DNA of 39,456 nucleotides from Chloroflexota bacterium (lineage in GTDB: Bacteria > Chloroflexota > Dormibacteria > CF-121): assembly GCA_005881235.1 (NCBI GenBank), contig VBEQ01000207.1, positions 1-39,456 on the forward strand, written 5' to 3'. The position numbers and the translations under genes are program-made. Below the pieces are notes generated by a model that was not told the DNA's origin, ran no database searches, and worked only from the letters and a program-made list of their open reading frames with translations. Position 1 is the first letter of the stretch. Every line of letters begins with the position of its first letter. Positions 16,579 through 24,633 of this stretch are shown here, piece by piece.

Positions 16579-17655
16579 GTGCAGCCGCCGGATGCCTCGG
16601 ACGACCTGGTTGTTTCCACGCCGGAACGGGTGGCGTTCCAGTACGAGATCGCTGGCATTGGGAGCCGTTTCCTGGCGCAGTTCATCGACGTGCTGGTGAT
16701 TACCGTGATCCAGATCGTTCTCACCATCGGAGCCGCGGCGCTCGGCGGCATCTTCAACTCGATCCAGGTCTTCGGGCTGGTGGAGCTCATCCTCACGTTC
16801 ATCCTGATCGCGGGCTACTTCCTCATCAGCGAGGCCGCCTGGAATGGGCAGACACTGGGCAAACGGTACGTGCGCCTGCGGGCGGTGGGTGACCACGGGG
16901 AGCCGCTGACGATCGGCCAGGCGGCGATCCGCAACCTCGTTCGGGTGGTGGATTTCCTGCCGGCGTTCTACGCGATCGGCATCGTGACCATGTTCAGTAA
17001 TAGCCGGGCGAAGCGGCTCGGCGATTTCGCGGCCGGCACCCTGGTCGTCCGCGACCGAGAACGGATCAGCCTCTACGACCTGGCGAGCACCACGCCGCTG
17101 GCCGCGTCCCAGCCAACGCCCGTCTCCTCCATCTGGTCAACCCCTAGCGCCGACACGCCGATAGCCGGTGAGTCGCCAGCAGCGATCGACCGCCCCGTGG
17201 ACCCGGCGCTGCGCCGCCTGGTGGTGGCCTATGCGGCCCGGCGGGAACTCCTGCCCGCCGCTCGCCGCGAGGCGCTGGCCAGGAGCGCGGAAGCGGCCTT
17301 ACGCGCGGCGCTGCCCGATGTCGTCGCCGCCGCTGGTCCCCTGGCGGCGCTCGACCAGCTCGCCGAACGTGAGGGAATCTCTGCCGTGCGACCCGTACAC
17401 CGTAACGCCTCGAGTGCGATGACCTGGGGCGTGACGACGCTGATTTTCTTCTGGATGCCGATCATTGCCATCCCGACCGGCATCCTCTCGATCGTGTTCG
17501 GTGGCGACGCGGTGAAGGCCATCCGAGTGGAGCCCCAGAAATATCAGGGCGAGGACAAAGCGCGCACCGGCCGCCTGCTCGGGATCATCGGACTAACCAT
17601 CTCGAGCGTCCTGCTGCTGATCTTCATTCTCGCGGTCGTCCTCGGAAACAGCTAG
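16579..17655 (+). CDS. RDD-family membrane protein with C-terminal DUF4190-like helices
   Basis: 358 residues. The RDD domain covers about 14-155: VAFQYEIAGIGSRFLAQFIDVLVI with the R and D residues that give the name, GQTLGKRYVRLRAV, and RNLVRVVDFLP. A polar linker (160-270) is Ala/Arg-rich. Two C-terminal helices (TLIFFWMPIIAIPTGILSIVFGG and LLGIIGLTISSVLLLIFILAVVL) resemble DUF4190. RDD proteins are of unknown or varied function, some linked to ion transport. It closes the MoxR/DUF58-type cluster. Its stop codon shares a CTAG palindrome with the convergent DUF2203 gene. Confidence 0.88.
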   Translation: MQPPDASDDLVVSTPERVAFQYEIAGIGSRFLAQFIDVLVITVIQIVLTIGAAALGGIFNSIQVFGLVELILTFILIAGYFLISEAAWNGQTLGKRYVRLRAVGDHGEPLTIGQAAIRNLVRVVDFLPAFYAIGIVTMFSNSRAKRLGDFAAGTLVVRDRERISLYDLASTTPLAASQPTPVSSIWSTPSADTPIAGESPAAIDRPVDPALRRLVVAYAARRELLPAARREALARSAEAALRAALPDVVAAAGPLAALDQLAEREGISAVRPVHRNASSAMTWGVTTLIFFWMPIIAIPTGILSIVFGGDAVKAIRVEPQKYQGEDKARTGRLLGIIGLTISSVLLLIFILAVVLGNS

Positions 17656-18026
17656 AGGTGCTGCCGCCCGGCGATGCCGGTGTCGACCGGGTGCCACCAT
17701 TCGACCCTGGACTCGCCGAGCTTCCAGCACAGACAAACGGTCTCGCCTTCACGCTGGTGCAGGAAATCGATCAACCCGATCGAGGGATCGCGCAGCACGA
17801 TGCCCCAGTCCTGCAGCTGTCGCGTGTCGCGCTCGAGCGTCCGCTGCAGCTCAGACAGGTGGCGAGCGGGGAGACCGCCGCCGTTGTGTGACGCCTTCTC
17901 CCTGACGGCCGCCACCGTCTTGTCCTTGGCCAGCGCTTCCTGGGTGGCCCGGATCCGCTCCAGCAGCGGCTTCAATGTGGGCACGAGGGCGTTGGCCTCC
18001 TCGACGCTGTAGAACTTCTCTGGCAT
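17652..18026 (-). CDS. DUF2203 family protein
   Basis: A 124-residue soluble protein beginning KFYSVEEANALVPTLKPLLERI, with GLIDFLHQREGETVCLCWKLGE and WWHPVDTGIAGR at the end, all typical of DUF2203. Function unknown; members often lie beside metabolic or cofactor genes in Terrabacteria. It follows the cysteine desulfurase gene by 9 bases on the same strand, so one transcript is likely. Confidence 0.88.
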   Translation of the reverse strand: MPEKFYSVEEANALVPTLKPLLERIRATQEALAKDKTVAAVREKASHNGGGLPARHLSELQRTLERDTRQLQDWGIVLRDPSIGLIDFLHQREGETVCLCWKLGESRVEWWHPVDTGIAGRQHL

Positions 18027-18035
18027 GCGGTCTGC

Positions 18036-19193
18036 TCAGGCGGCCGAGATGGGTGCCATGGCACGCAGACGGGCGACCATTCCGGGCAGTCGATCGAGGA
18101 CGAGCTCGATCTCCCCTTCGGTGTTGCCCTTGCCGACCGACAGTCGCAGGCTGCCAAGGGCGCGTTCTCGCGGGTAGCCGAGCGCGAGGATGACGTGACT
18201 CGGTTCGAGCGAGCCCGAGGTGCAGGCCGATCCTGAGGAGGCGGCGAAACCGTCCATGTCGAGCTGCAGCAAAAGCGATTCTCCCTCTACGCCCTCGAAC
18301 AGGAAGCTGGCGTGGTGCGGAAGGCGGTTCACGGGGTGACCGGTGAGCTCGGCCGCAGGGATGCGGCCGAGGACGCCCGCGATCAGGCGGTCGCGCAACG
18401 CGGTGAGGTGGGTCGTGTTCTTCGCCATGTCGCGGCGCGCGATGCCGATGGCTTTCGCCAGTCCCACGATGCCGGCGACGTTCTCGGTTCCCGCGCGGCG
18501 GTTGCGTTCGTGCCCGCCTCCCAGGATTTGCGGCAGAAGCCGCACGCCGGAGCGAACCACCAGGCAGCCCGCGCCCTTGGGGCCGTGCAGCTTGTGCGCC
18601 GACATGGAGAGCAGGTCGACTCCGAGCTCATCGACGCGTGTCGCGATCTTTCCGGTGGATTGCACGGCGTCGGTATGGAAGTAGGCGCTGCTTCGCTCGC
18701 GCGTGACCGCGACCAGCTCGCGGATCGGCTCGATGGTGCCGATCTCGTTGTTCGCGTGCATGATGCTGACCAGGATCGTGTCGGGCCGGAGCGCGCGACC
18801 CAGGTCGGCGGGATCGACCAGGCCGGTACGATCGACAGGGAGCCGCGTGACTTCGAAGCCGTCCTGCTCGAGCGCGTCCGCCGAACGGAGCACCGCATCA
18901 TGCTCGATCGTGGAGGTGATCACGTGCCGTCCGCGGTCGGCGTTCCGCTGCGCGATCCCCTGGAGCGCGAAGTTGTCGCCCTCCGTTCCGCCCGACGTGA
19001 AGACGATCTCCTTGGCCGCAACCCCGTAATAGTCGGCGACCTCGTCGCGCGCCTGGTCAATTGCCTGGCGCGCGCGTTGACCAAGCCCGTAGACACTGGA
19101 GGCGTTGCCGAACTCGTCGGTAAGGTACGGCATCATCGCCTGGAGCACCTCGGGATCGAGCGGCGTGGTCGCTGAATGGTCGAGGTAAACCAT
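18036..19193 (-). CDS. Cysteine desulfurase (NifS/IscS family)
   Basis: A PLP enzyme of 385 residues that takes sulfur from cysteine for iron-sulfur clusters or tRNA thiolation. Visible are VYLDHSATTPLDPEV, FTSGGTEGDNFALQG, HANNEIGTIEP, the PLP lysine in SMSAHKLHGPKGAGCLV and the persulfide cysteine in ASSGSACTSGSLEPSHV. The short loop around that cysteine is the IscS/NifS type rather than SufS. I use ATG 19193 although two more starts exist up to 19202: TAGAAT at 19206-19201 ends 7 bases before it. A selenium role is conceivable because NifS-like enzymes can release selenide, but nothing in the sequence shows it. Confidence 0.93.
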   Translation of the reverse strand: MVYLDHSATTPLDPEVLQAMMPYLTDEFGNASSVYGLGQRARQAIDQARDEVADYYGVAAKEIVFTSGGTEGDNFALQGIAQRNADRGRHVITSTIEHDAVLRSADALEQDGFEVTRLPVDRTGLVDPADLGRALRPDTILVSIMHANNEIGTIEPIRELVAVTRERSSAYFHTDAVQSTGKIATRVDELGVDLLSMSAHKLHGPKGAGCLVVRSGVRLLPQILGGGHERNRRAGTENVAGIVGLAKAIGIARRDMAKNTTHLTALRDRLIAGVLGRIPAAELTGHPVNRLPHHASFLFEGVEGESLLLQLDMDGFAASSGSACTSGSLEPSHVILALGYPRERALGSLRLSVGKGNTEGEIELVLDRLPGMVARLRAMAPISAA

Positions 19194-19200
19194 CGACACC

Positions 19201-19206
19201 ATTCTA
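19201..19206 (-). promoter_or_regulatory. -10 box (TAGAAT) for cysteine desulfurase, leaderless
   Basis: TAGAAT on the minus strand, five of six matches to TATAAT, is followed by 7 bases and the ATG at 19193. It overlaps possible earlier start codons and so decides between them. Confidence 0.6.
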
Positions 19207-19226
19207 TGGTGCGTCGAGAGCAGTGA

Positions 19227-19553
19227 CTACGAGGACGTCGGTCGCGACGGGCGCCCGCGGGCCAGCTCGTTCAGGGACCCGCTGAACGCCTTCATGTATT
19301 CGTGGACGTCGAGCATCTCATCGGTGCTGATCGGTCCTTCCTCGGCGGATTTGGGGAGCCCGTCGGGATGCTTGGCCTTCTTGAGCAACAGGACCGCGAC
19401 GAAGCTGACCCCGCAGTTGGCGCAGGTCACCTCGACCGTGCAGTGGCCGTCCGCCTCGTTGAGCAGCTTGACCTGACAGTCGGCTAGGGCCTGCGAGCAG
19501 GCGAGGCACTTGTAGTACTTGGCTCGCTCCTTGATCAGTGCGATCAGGTTCAC
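19227..19553 (-). CDS. Small zinc-binding protein of unknown function
   Basis: 108 residues, GTG start. It has two CxxC pairs, CLAC (about 16-19) and CANC (about 44-47), with hydrophobic strands between (CQVKLLNEADGHCTVEVTC), so it should form a zinc ribbon. A charged, probably flexible C-terminus follows (KKAKHPDGLPKSAEEG, STDEMLDVHEYMKAFSGSL). I do not recognise the family. The DVHEYM-x-AF segment near the end could be a helix for partner binding. It lies upstream of the cysteine desulfurase on the same strand (33 bases apart), but each gene has its own -10 box. Confidence 0.7.
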   Translation of the reverse strand: MNLIALIKERAKYYKCLACSQALADCQVKLLNEADGHCTVEVTCANCGVSFVAVLLLKKAKHPDGLPKSAEEGPISTDEMLDVHEYMKAFSGSLNELARGRPSRPTSS

Positions 19554-19561
19554 TGCTTTCC

Positions 19562-19567
19562 ACTATA
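19562..19567 (-). promoter_or_regulatory. -10 box (TATAGT) for the zinc-binding protein
   Basis: TATAGT on the minus strand, five of six matches to TATAAT, lies 8 bases before the GTG start at 19553, leaving a leader of at most one or two bases. Confidence 0.55.
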
Positions 19568-19609
19568 GAGGGCGATCCGGCGCTGGGCCAAGCGCCCGAA
19601 TCGAACGTA

Positions 19610-21157
19610 CTACCCCGCTAGCCGGTAAATCCGGATCTGTGGGCCAGGCCTGACCCACCCTTCATATCCGGCAAGCGGAACATAGTAGGTGTCGATCGGG
19701 TCGAAGACGCTCTCCGGACATCCGTTCGTCGGTGAAAAGCTCGCAAGCGGTGGTCCCTGCGCGCGCAGCGCCTGCTCGAGTGGGCTGAGCGTCGCGCACC
19801 CGGTGCCGGGGGTTTCATAGCCGACGACCACATAGGAAATCCCCTCATTCCGAAAACTATCCAGCGATGTCAGCTGCAGGTCATCGCGCGTCAACTCACG
19901 GATGGTGTACTGGGTCTCGAGCCGGCTGTCGAGGAAGGACGCGATATAGGGGTCCGTCGCCCCGTGGCTGTGCTCGCCGCTGTCGATCATCGCCTGGTCG
20001 TGGGCCGGACCGGCCATGTAAGGTACCGCGGCCCTGCCGCCGGCAGGCACGTGGTGGGCCAGCCAGTCGAAGGCGAGGGTGCGGGTGTCGGTCTGCTGAA
20101 TCAAGAGGTCGTAACGGACATCGTGAACAAGCGGCGCGACGGCGATCAGGACGAACGCGACGCCCAGCGCCAGTCGCCGCGTCCGACCCGGCGCGGTCCG
20201 ATGGACCAATGCGGCCAGAGCGCGACCGCCGAGCAGCAGCAGCAACGGAATCATCGGGTCGGCATAGCGCAGAAAGACCGAGCGGCCGGCACCCATCAAC
20301 AGGAAGTAGACGAGCAGGAACGTCAGGATGATCCAGTCGGCCGGTTGCCGTTGCCATGCTGCATAGGCAACGCCAATGACCGCCAGCAGCACAAGCACGG
20401 GATCGATGCCAAACCACAGCGCGACGCTCAGTTGCACCCAACCGATCGCGGGTGCGGTCGCCCGCCCCAGGTGCTGAAAGATGTAGCCGATGCCATGCTG
20501 GGTCATTCCTGGATCAAGCACGAGGAACGGGGAGGTGAGTGCCAGGGTGACGATGCCGAGGACGCCAATCAACGCCAGCCGGGCCAGCAGCCGCGGCCAT
20601 CGGAGGCGCTCCGCGCGCGCCCGCAACGTTTGGGCGGCGGCGATCCCCGCGAAGACGAGGGCGCCGTTGTACTTCAGGCTCGCCGCCACGCCGAGGGTGA
20701 TCCCGTTGATCAGGAGCGGCCGGAAGCCGCGCGCCTGCAGCATGCGGTAGGCGACGTACATCGCCGCGACACAGGCGAGGCTCAGCGGGATGTCGAGCGT
20801 CCCGAAATGGCTGTCGCGGACGTGGAGGAAGGCGACCGCCAGCGCCGCCGCCCCGAAGAACCCCGCGAGCCATCCGTAGGCGCGCCGTCCGAACTCGAAG
20901 ACGATCAGCACCGTGAGACTGCCGAGCAGCGCATCGAGGACGCGAACGCCGAGATAGCCCGACGCCGGATCGGAGACCAGGCCCACCAGACGAAATGGCG
21001 CCAGCCAGGCGGCTGCGACATAGAAGTAGAGATGCGGCCAGTCGGCGAAGTGGGGGTTCAGGACGCCATGCAAGATGCCCATCGCCCGACCGACCGTGAC
21101 GTCCTCGTCCGGTCGATACAGAGCTGGCAGCCCGAAGTTGATCCCCCACAGCCGCAA
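19610..21157 (-). CDS. GT39-like integral membrane glycosyltransferase
   Basis: A polytopic GT-C enzyme (at least 515 residues) of the ArnT/PMT-like type, expected to transfer a sugar from a polyprenyl-phosphate donor at the outer face of the membrane. RLWGINFGLPALYRPDED holds the acidic residues of the first outer loop that act in catalysis in this fold; HVRDSHFGTLDIPLSL is a second typical loop. About 10 helices follow, then a soluble domain (340-515). Start problem: the frame upstream of TTG 21157 encodes more of the first helix (FAAGAVAGLVVIAAG, up to about 21202), but offers only CTG 21178 and no ATG or GTG before trxB. The true start is therefore unclear. Confidence 0.8.
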   Translation of the reverse strand: MRLWGINFGLPALYRPDEDVTVGRAMGILHGVLNPHFADWPHLYFYVAAAWLAPFRLVGLVSDPASGYLGVRVLDALLGSLTVLIVFEFGRRAYGWLAGFFGAAALAVAFLHVRDSHFGTLDIPLSLACVAAMYVAYRMLQARGFRPLLINGITLGVAASLKYNGALVFAGIAAAQTLRARAERLRWPRLLARLALIGVLGIVTLALTSPFLVLDPGMTQHGIGYIFQHLGRATAPAIGWVQLSVALWFGIDPVLVLLAVIGVAYAAWQRQPADWIILTFLLVYFLLMGAGRSVFLRYADPMIPLLLLLGGRALAALVHRTAPGRTRRLALGVAFVLIAVAPLVHDVRYDLLIQQTDTRTLAFDWLAHHVPAGGRAAVPYMAGPAHDQAMIDSGEHSHGATDPYIASFLDSRLETQYTIRELTRDDLQLTSLDSFRNEGISYVVVGYETPGTGCATLSPLEQALRAQGPPLASFSPTNGCPESVFDPIDTYYVPLAGYEGWVRPGPQIRIYRLAG

Positions 21158-21221
21158 CCCGGCGGCGATGACAACCAGTCCGGCGACCGCGCCGGCGGCG
21201 AAGCGGGGCGGGCGGTTCGGG

Positions 21222-22220
21222 TTAGCTGCCGACGAGGTCCGGCCGGGTAGGGCCGTAGATGTCGACCGGCACGGCCGTGGGCTCGTGCTTCTTCGCTTCC
21301 AGCTTCTTCACCGCATCGATGGCGGCGGTCGTCGCATCGCCGACAGCCGTCGTGATCTGTCGGGTCAGCTGCGACCGAACGTCGCCGGCGGCGTAGACGC
21401 CTGGCAGGCTCGTCTGCATCGTCGAGTCGGTCACCAGGAATCCGAGCGGGTCGTGCTCGACGTGCTCTCGATGATCGAAGAACTGGACGTTCGGCTGAAA
21501 GCCGATGAAGACGAAGAGCCCGGTGACCTTCAGTGGCCGGCTCTGCCCCGTGACCACGTCTTTCAGCGTGACCTCTTTCACCTGGCCGTCCTCACCCTTG
21601 ACCTCGGTGACGGTCGTGTTGGTGATCAGCTCGACCTTAGGGTTCTTGCGTGCCGCCTCGACGAGGATGGCCTGGGCGCGAAAGTGCTCGCGGCGGTGGA
21701 CGATGTAGACCTTCTTTGCGTAGCGGGTCAGAAAGACGCCCTCCTCGAGCGCCGCGTCGCCGCCGCCGACCACGGCGACCTCTTCCTCCTTGAAGAAGGC
21801 CCCGTCACACACGGCGCATTGCGAAACGCCGCGCCCCTGGAACTCGCTCTCACCCGGGATGCCGAGCTTCTTGGGCTCCCCGCCCGCCGTCAGGATGATG
21901 TAGTTCGCCGTGTACTCCCCGTCCTCGGTCTCCACGACGTGCTGCACGCCTCGGCGGCGGATACCGGTGACCCGGACCGTCTCCAGGTCGACGCCGAACT
22001 TGACGGCCTGGTCGGCCATGCGCTGGGCCAGTTCCGGCCCGGTGATGTGATCGAACCCCGGGTAGTCCTCGATCGCCTCGGTGTTGAGCAGCTGGCCGCC
22101 CGGAGCGCCGCGCTCGAGCACCACGGTTTTGACCCGCGCTCGTCCGGCGTACAGGGCGGCGGTCAAGCCGGCCGGCCCAGCGCCGATGATGACCACGTCG
22201 TACTGGCGGTCTTTTTGCAT
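21222..22220 (-). CDS. trxB: Thioredoxin reductase
   Basis: A FAD/NADPH flavoenzyme that reduces thioredoxin. YDVVIIGAGPAGLTAALYAGRA binds FAD, the redox pair is CAVC (in SQCAVCDGAFFKEE), VAVVGGGDAALEEG binds NADPH, and GVYAAGDVRS is the second FAD motif. About 332 residues from ATG 22220; ATG 22238 and a start at 22274 are also in frame. The stretch TTAGATAACAT (22247-22237) just upstream looks like a -10 region and would place transcription inside the longer versions, so I prefer 22220. Divergent from the sigma factor, 128 bases apart. Thioredoxin reductase could supply electrons to the AhpD-like protein encoded at 28.2 kb (inference). Confidence 0.94.
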   Translation of the reverse strand: MQKDRQYDVVIIGAGPAGLTAALYAGRARVKTVVLERGAPGGQLLNTEAIEDYPGFDHITGPELAQRMADQAVKFGVDLETVRVTGIRRRGVQHVVETEDGEYTANYIILTAGGEPKKLGIPGESEFQGRGVSQCAVCDGAFFKEEEVAVVGGGDAALEEGVFLTRYAKKVYIVHRREHFRAQAILVEAARKNPKVELITNTTVTEVKGEDGQVKEVTLKDVVTGQSRPLKVTGLFVFIGFQPNVQFFDHREHVEHDPLGFLVTDSTMQTSLPGVYAAGDVRSQLTRQITTAVGDATTAAIDAVKKLEAKKHEPTAVPVDIYGPTRPDLVGS

Positions 22221-22329
22221 CGCTTGCGAAGCTCCCATGTTATCTAAGCCTGATCCCAACTCCAGTATTCCCAAATTCGCCTCGCCTGAACGAGCGGGCC
22301 AGGCCGGCGCGCGTCGTAACCCTGGGCGG

Positions 22330-22337
22330 TATATAAC
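22330..22337 (+). promoter_or_regulatory. AT-rich -10 region for the sigma factor gene
   Basis: TATATAAC stands out in a high-GC setting and ends 11 bases before the ATG at 22349. I see no good TTGACA-like -35 at the right distance. GGAAG (22341-22345) is close to the ATG and is a weak ribosome site at best. Sigma genes of this type often control their own promoter; no motif can be assigned. Confidence 0.45.
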
Positions 22338-22348
22338 TGCGGAAGTGG

Positions 22349-22912
22349 ATGCCTGAGGAGCATAGGACCGGCACAGCGGCGTTCGCTTCCTCCGGAAAGG
22401 TCGTGGCGCTGCCCCAGGCGGACCCGACCCACGGTCCGGACCATGTCACCTGGGCCTATCAGACGCATGTCACAGCCATCTACCAGTACATCTACAGCCG
22501 AGTCGGGAACCGCCCGGACGCCGAGGACCTCACCGCCCAGGTGTTCATGAAGGCGATCAGTGGCATGCGCAGCGATGTCTCGGTCCCGGAGTTGCGCAGC
22601 TGGCTCTACCGGGTGGCGCAGACGACCCTGGCCGACCACTGGCGCGAGTACTACGCCGAGGACACCGGCGAGCTCGACGACGACGTGACCCGGCCGCCCG
22701 CCCCTCGCGAGAATCCGGAGGCCGTGCTGCGGGTGGACTCTCTGCTCGCCACCCTCCCCGAGAGTTACCGGCGGGTGCTGGAGCTCCGCTTCTTGCGCGG
22801 CTACTCCGTGCGCGAAACGGCGCAGGAGCTCAACCTCAGCGAGACCAACGTCAAAGTGTTGCAGTTCCGGGCGCTCAACCGCGCCGGGCGCGACCGCGGG
22901 AGGGCGACGTGA
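22349..22912 (+). CDS. ECF-type RNA polymerase sigma factor
   Basis: 187 residues with sigma region 2 (VTAIYQYIYSRVGNRPDAEDLTAQVFMKAI, then SWLYRVAQTTLADHWRE, about 35-105) and region 4 (LLATLPESYRRVLELRFLRGYSVRETAQELNLSETNVKVLQFRAL, about 132-178). No regions 1 or 3, as in ECF factors. It directs polymerase to a dedicated promoter set, unknown here. The stop overlaps the start of the Rieske gene (GTGA), the arrangement usual for a sigma factor with its anti-sigma factor. Confidence 0.92.
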   Translation: MPEEHRTGTAAFASSGKVVALPQADPTHGPDHVTWAYQTHVTAIYQYIYSRVGNRPDAEDLTAQVFMKAISGMRSDVSVPELRSWLYRVAQTTLADHWREYYAEDTGELDDDVTRPPAPRENPEAVLRVDSLLATLPESYRRVLELRFLRGYSVRETAQELNLSETNVKVLQFRALNRAGRDRGRAT

Positions 22913-23580
22913 ACGACGATCCCGAGCAGCTCGACAAGCACGTCGAGGACCTGCTGCAGGACCGCCGGCCGGAGCGAACCCCGCTCGCCGATGAGGCTGC
23001 GCTTCGGGCTCGCCAGACCGCCGCCATGCTCCGGGCCGCCAAGCCAGGAGCCGGTCTCCCGTCGAAAGAGTTCCTGGAGCGCATGCAGGGATCGATTCAC
23101 GAATGGGTTGACGAACGCTCGGCGCGGCCGCAGCCCGCGGTACGCCCCAGTCGCCGGTCGCTGCTGCTGACGGGGGCCGCCGGCATCGCCGCCGGGGTGG
23201 CGGCCGCCGTTGGCATCGATCGGCTTGCGACGCACCCGGCGCCGGCCGCGAACCAGCAGCTGGTCGAAAACGGGAGCTGGAAAGCGGTCAAAGCCCTATC
23301 CGAGCTGCCCGAGGCGACGCCGGTCGCGTTCCGCGCCGGGGCCATCGAGGGATTTCTGATCCGGCACGGGCAGGAAGTCAAAGGCCTCTCCGCGGTCTGC
23401 ACCCACATGGGATGCATCCTCAACTACAGCAAGTTCCGCGATCAGTTCGAGTGCCCCTGTCACGGCGCGACGTTCAAGAAGAACGGGCAGGCAACCGACC
23501 AGTACGACACACCGCTGCCGACACTGCCCTCGTTGCAAGTGCGGATCCAGCGCGGCCAGGTCGAGGTCTACACGGTCTAG
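22909..23580 (+). CDS. Rieske [2Fe-2S] membrane protein with anti-sigma-like N-terminus
   Basis: 223 residues. About 1-78 are soluble, charged and helical (DPEQLDKHVEDLLQDRRPER, ALRARQTAAMLRAAKPGAGLPSKEFLERM). Next come SRRSLLLTG (81-89), a twin-arginine-like motif, and one hydrophobic helix (to about 103). The C-terminal Rieske domain has C164-T-H166-x-G-C169 and C182-P-C184-H185: C164, H166, C182 and H185 bind the cluster, and C169-C184 form the usual disulfide. The domain should lie outside the membrane. Translational coupling to the sigma gene and the long cytoplasmic N-terminus suggest a redox-sensing anti-sigma factor; alternatively it is an electron carrier that merely shares the operon. 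Confidence 0.88.
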   Translation: MNDDPEQLDKHVEDLLQDRRPERTPLADEAALRARQTAAMLRAAKPGAGLPSKEFLERMQGSIHEWVDERSARPQPAVRPSRRSLLLTGAAGIAAGVAAAVGIDRLATHPAPAANQQLVENGSWKAVKALSELPEATPVAFRAGAIEGFLIRHGQEVKGLSAVCTHMGCILNYSKFRDQFECPCHGATFKKNGQATDQYDTPLPTLPSLQVRIQRGQVEVYTV

Positions 23581-23607
23581 CCGTAACCGTCCCGCGTACC
23601 CACATCC

Positions 23608-24096
23608 ATGATTGCATCGATCACGCGTGTGGGCTGGGCGGCCGCTATGGTGGCGAGCGCCGCGCTTCTTCTCGCTGCCTGTGGCGGCACCAGTTCCGGC
23701 ACGGCGGCGACCGCCTCACCGTCGGCATCGGCTACGCCGACACCATCGCCAACAGCAGGAGCGGCGCCCGTCGTCCTGGCGCAAAACGTCGGCACGATGG
23801 GGACGATCCTCGTGGCCGCCTCAAACAACCACACGGTCTATACCTTCGACAGCGACACCCCGGGCGTCAGCAAGTGCAGCGGCGGCTGCGCGACAACCTG
23901 GCCACCACTGACGGTCCCCGCAGGGACGACGCCGACCGCCGGTCCTGGAGTGACCGGTCAATTGGGCACGATCACGCGCAGCGACGGCTCGCTCCAGGTG
24001 ACCTACAAGGGCATGCCGCTCTACTTTTTCCACAGCGACGCAAAGGCGGGCGACACCATGGGCAACTACACCGGCTGGAGCCTCGTCAAGCCTTAA
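23608..24096 (+). CDS. Lipoprotein with COG4315-type secreted repeats
   Basis: 162 residues. The signal peptide ends in the lipobox LLLAAC (Cys about 25), so the protein should be lipid-anchored. A Ser/Thr/Ala/Pro linker follows, then two copies of the secreted repeat of unknown function: GTILVAASNNHTVYTFDSDTPG...CSGGCATTWPPL, and ITRSDGSLQVTYKGMPLYFF...GDTMGN ending GWSLVKP. The repeats contain the conserved W-P-P-L and Y-x-F/PLY-x-F features. It lies 27 bases after the Rieske gene and may be part of the sigma-Rieske transcript, possibly a target or partner. Function unknown. Confidence 0.85.
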   Translation: MIASITRVGWAAAMVASAALLLAACGGTSSGTAATASPSASATPTPSPTAGAAPVVLAQNVGTMGTILVAASNNHTVYTFDSDTPGVSKCSGGCATTWPPLTVPAGTTPTAGPGVTGQLGTITRSDGSLQVTYKGMPLYFFHSDAKAGDTMGNYTGWSLVKP

Positions 24097-24161
24097 CAGC
24101 CGACGTCGATGATTCGGCGCCGCGTCCGGCCAGGCCCGGGTAGGCTTGTTGCTGGAAGCAA

Positions 24162-24629
24162 ATGAGTGGTACGCCGCGCGCAGTTTCGATTGACATCGGG
24201 GTGCAATGGGAAGCAGGTGCGCCGATGCCGCACCTCCTAATCGGCCTTCGTACATTTCTCTTGTTCTACGCGAGGGCGGGTGGAGAGGATCCGGCGGAGG
24301 ATCGCATTGGGTTGCTGGAGATTGTCGGCTGCGCGGCGGCTCGCTACGGTCCACCAAATGATGAAGCCCTGGAGAACCACCCCCTTTGGGGCAATGGGCT
24401 GGGCTTCTACGCCGCTCATCAGGTCGAAAACTCGTCGTGGCTGCCTGAATGGCGTGAGCTCGCACTTATTAAGGGCGCGCAGGCTTCAGCTTTGCCGCAG
24501 GAATTGCGCCACTTCATCTTTACCTTTCACGACGAAACGGTTGAGGTTCTGGCTCACGACCTTAACGCAGAAGTCTTTAGCGGGAGCATGACCGAGGCTC
24601 TTCAGGAGGCGTGTCGCCGACTGGCCTAA
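24162..24629 (+). CDS. Conserved-type hypothetical protein, function unknown
   Basis: 155 residues, soluble, no signal peptide. The segments GCAAARYGPPNDEALENHPLW, GLGFYAAHQVENSSW and RHFIFTFHDETVEVLAHDL look like a real family signature: I have an impression of similar small proteins with HPLY...NSSW and FTFHDST blocks, but cannot name a family or a function. It stands alone between the lipoprotein and the cyclase and has a lower GC content and more T-rich codons than its neighbours. ATG 24162 has GAAG a few bases upstream, and TAGGCT (24141-24146) is a possible -10. Confidence 0.6.
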   Translation: MSGTPRAVSIDIGVQWEAGAPMPHLLIGLRTFLLFYARAGGEDPAEDRIGLLEIVGCAAARYGPPNDEALENHPLWGNGLGFYAAHQVENSSWLPEWRELALIKGAQASALPQELRHFIFTFHDETVEVLAHDLNAEVFSGSMTEALQEACRRLA

Positions 24630-24633
24630 CCGT

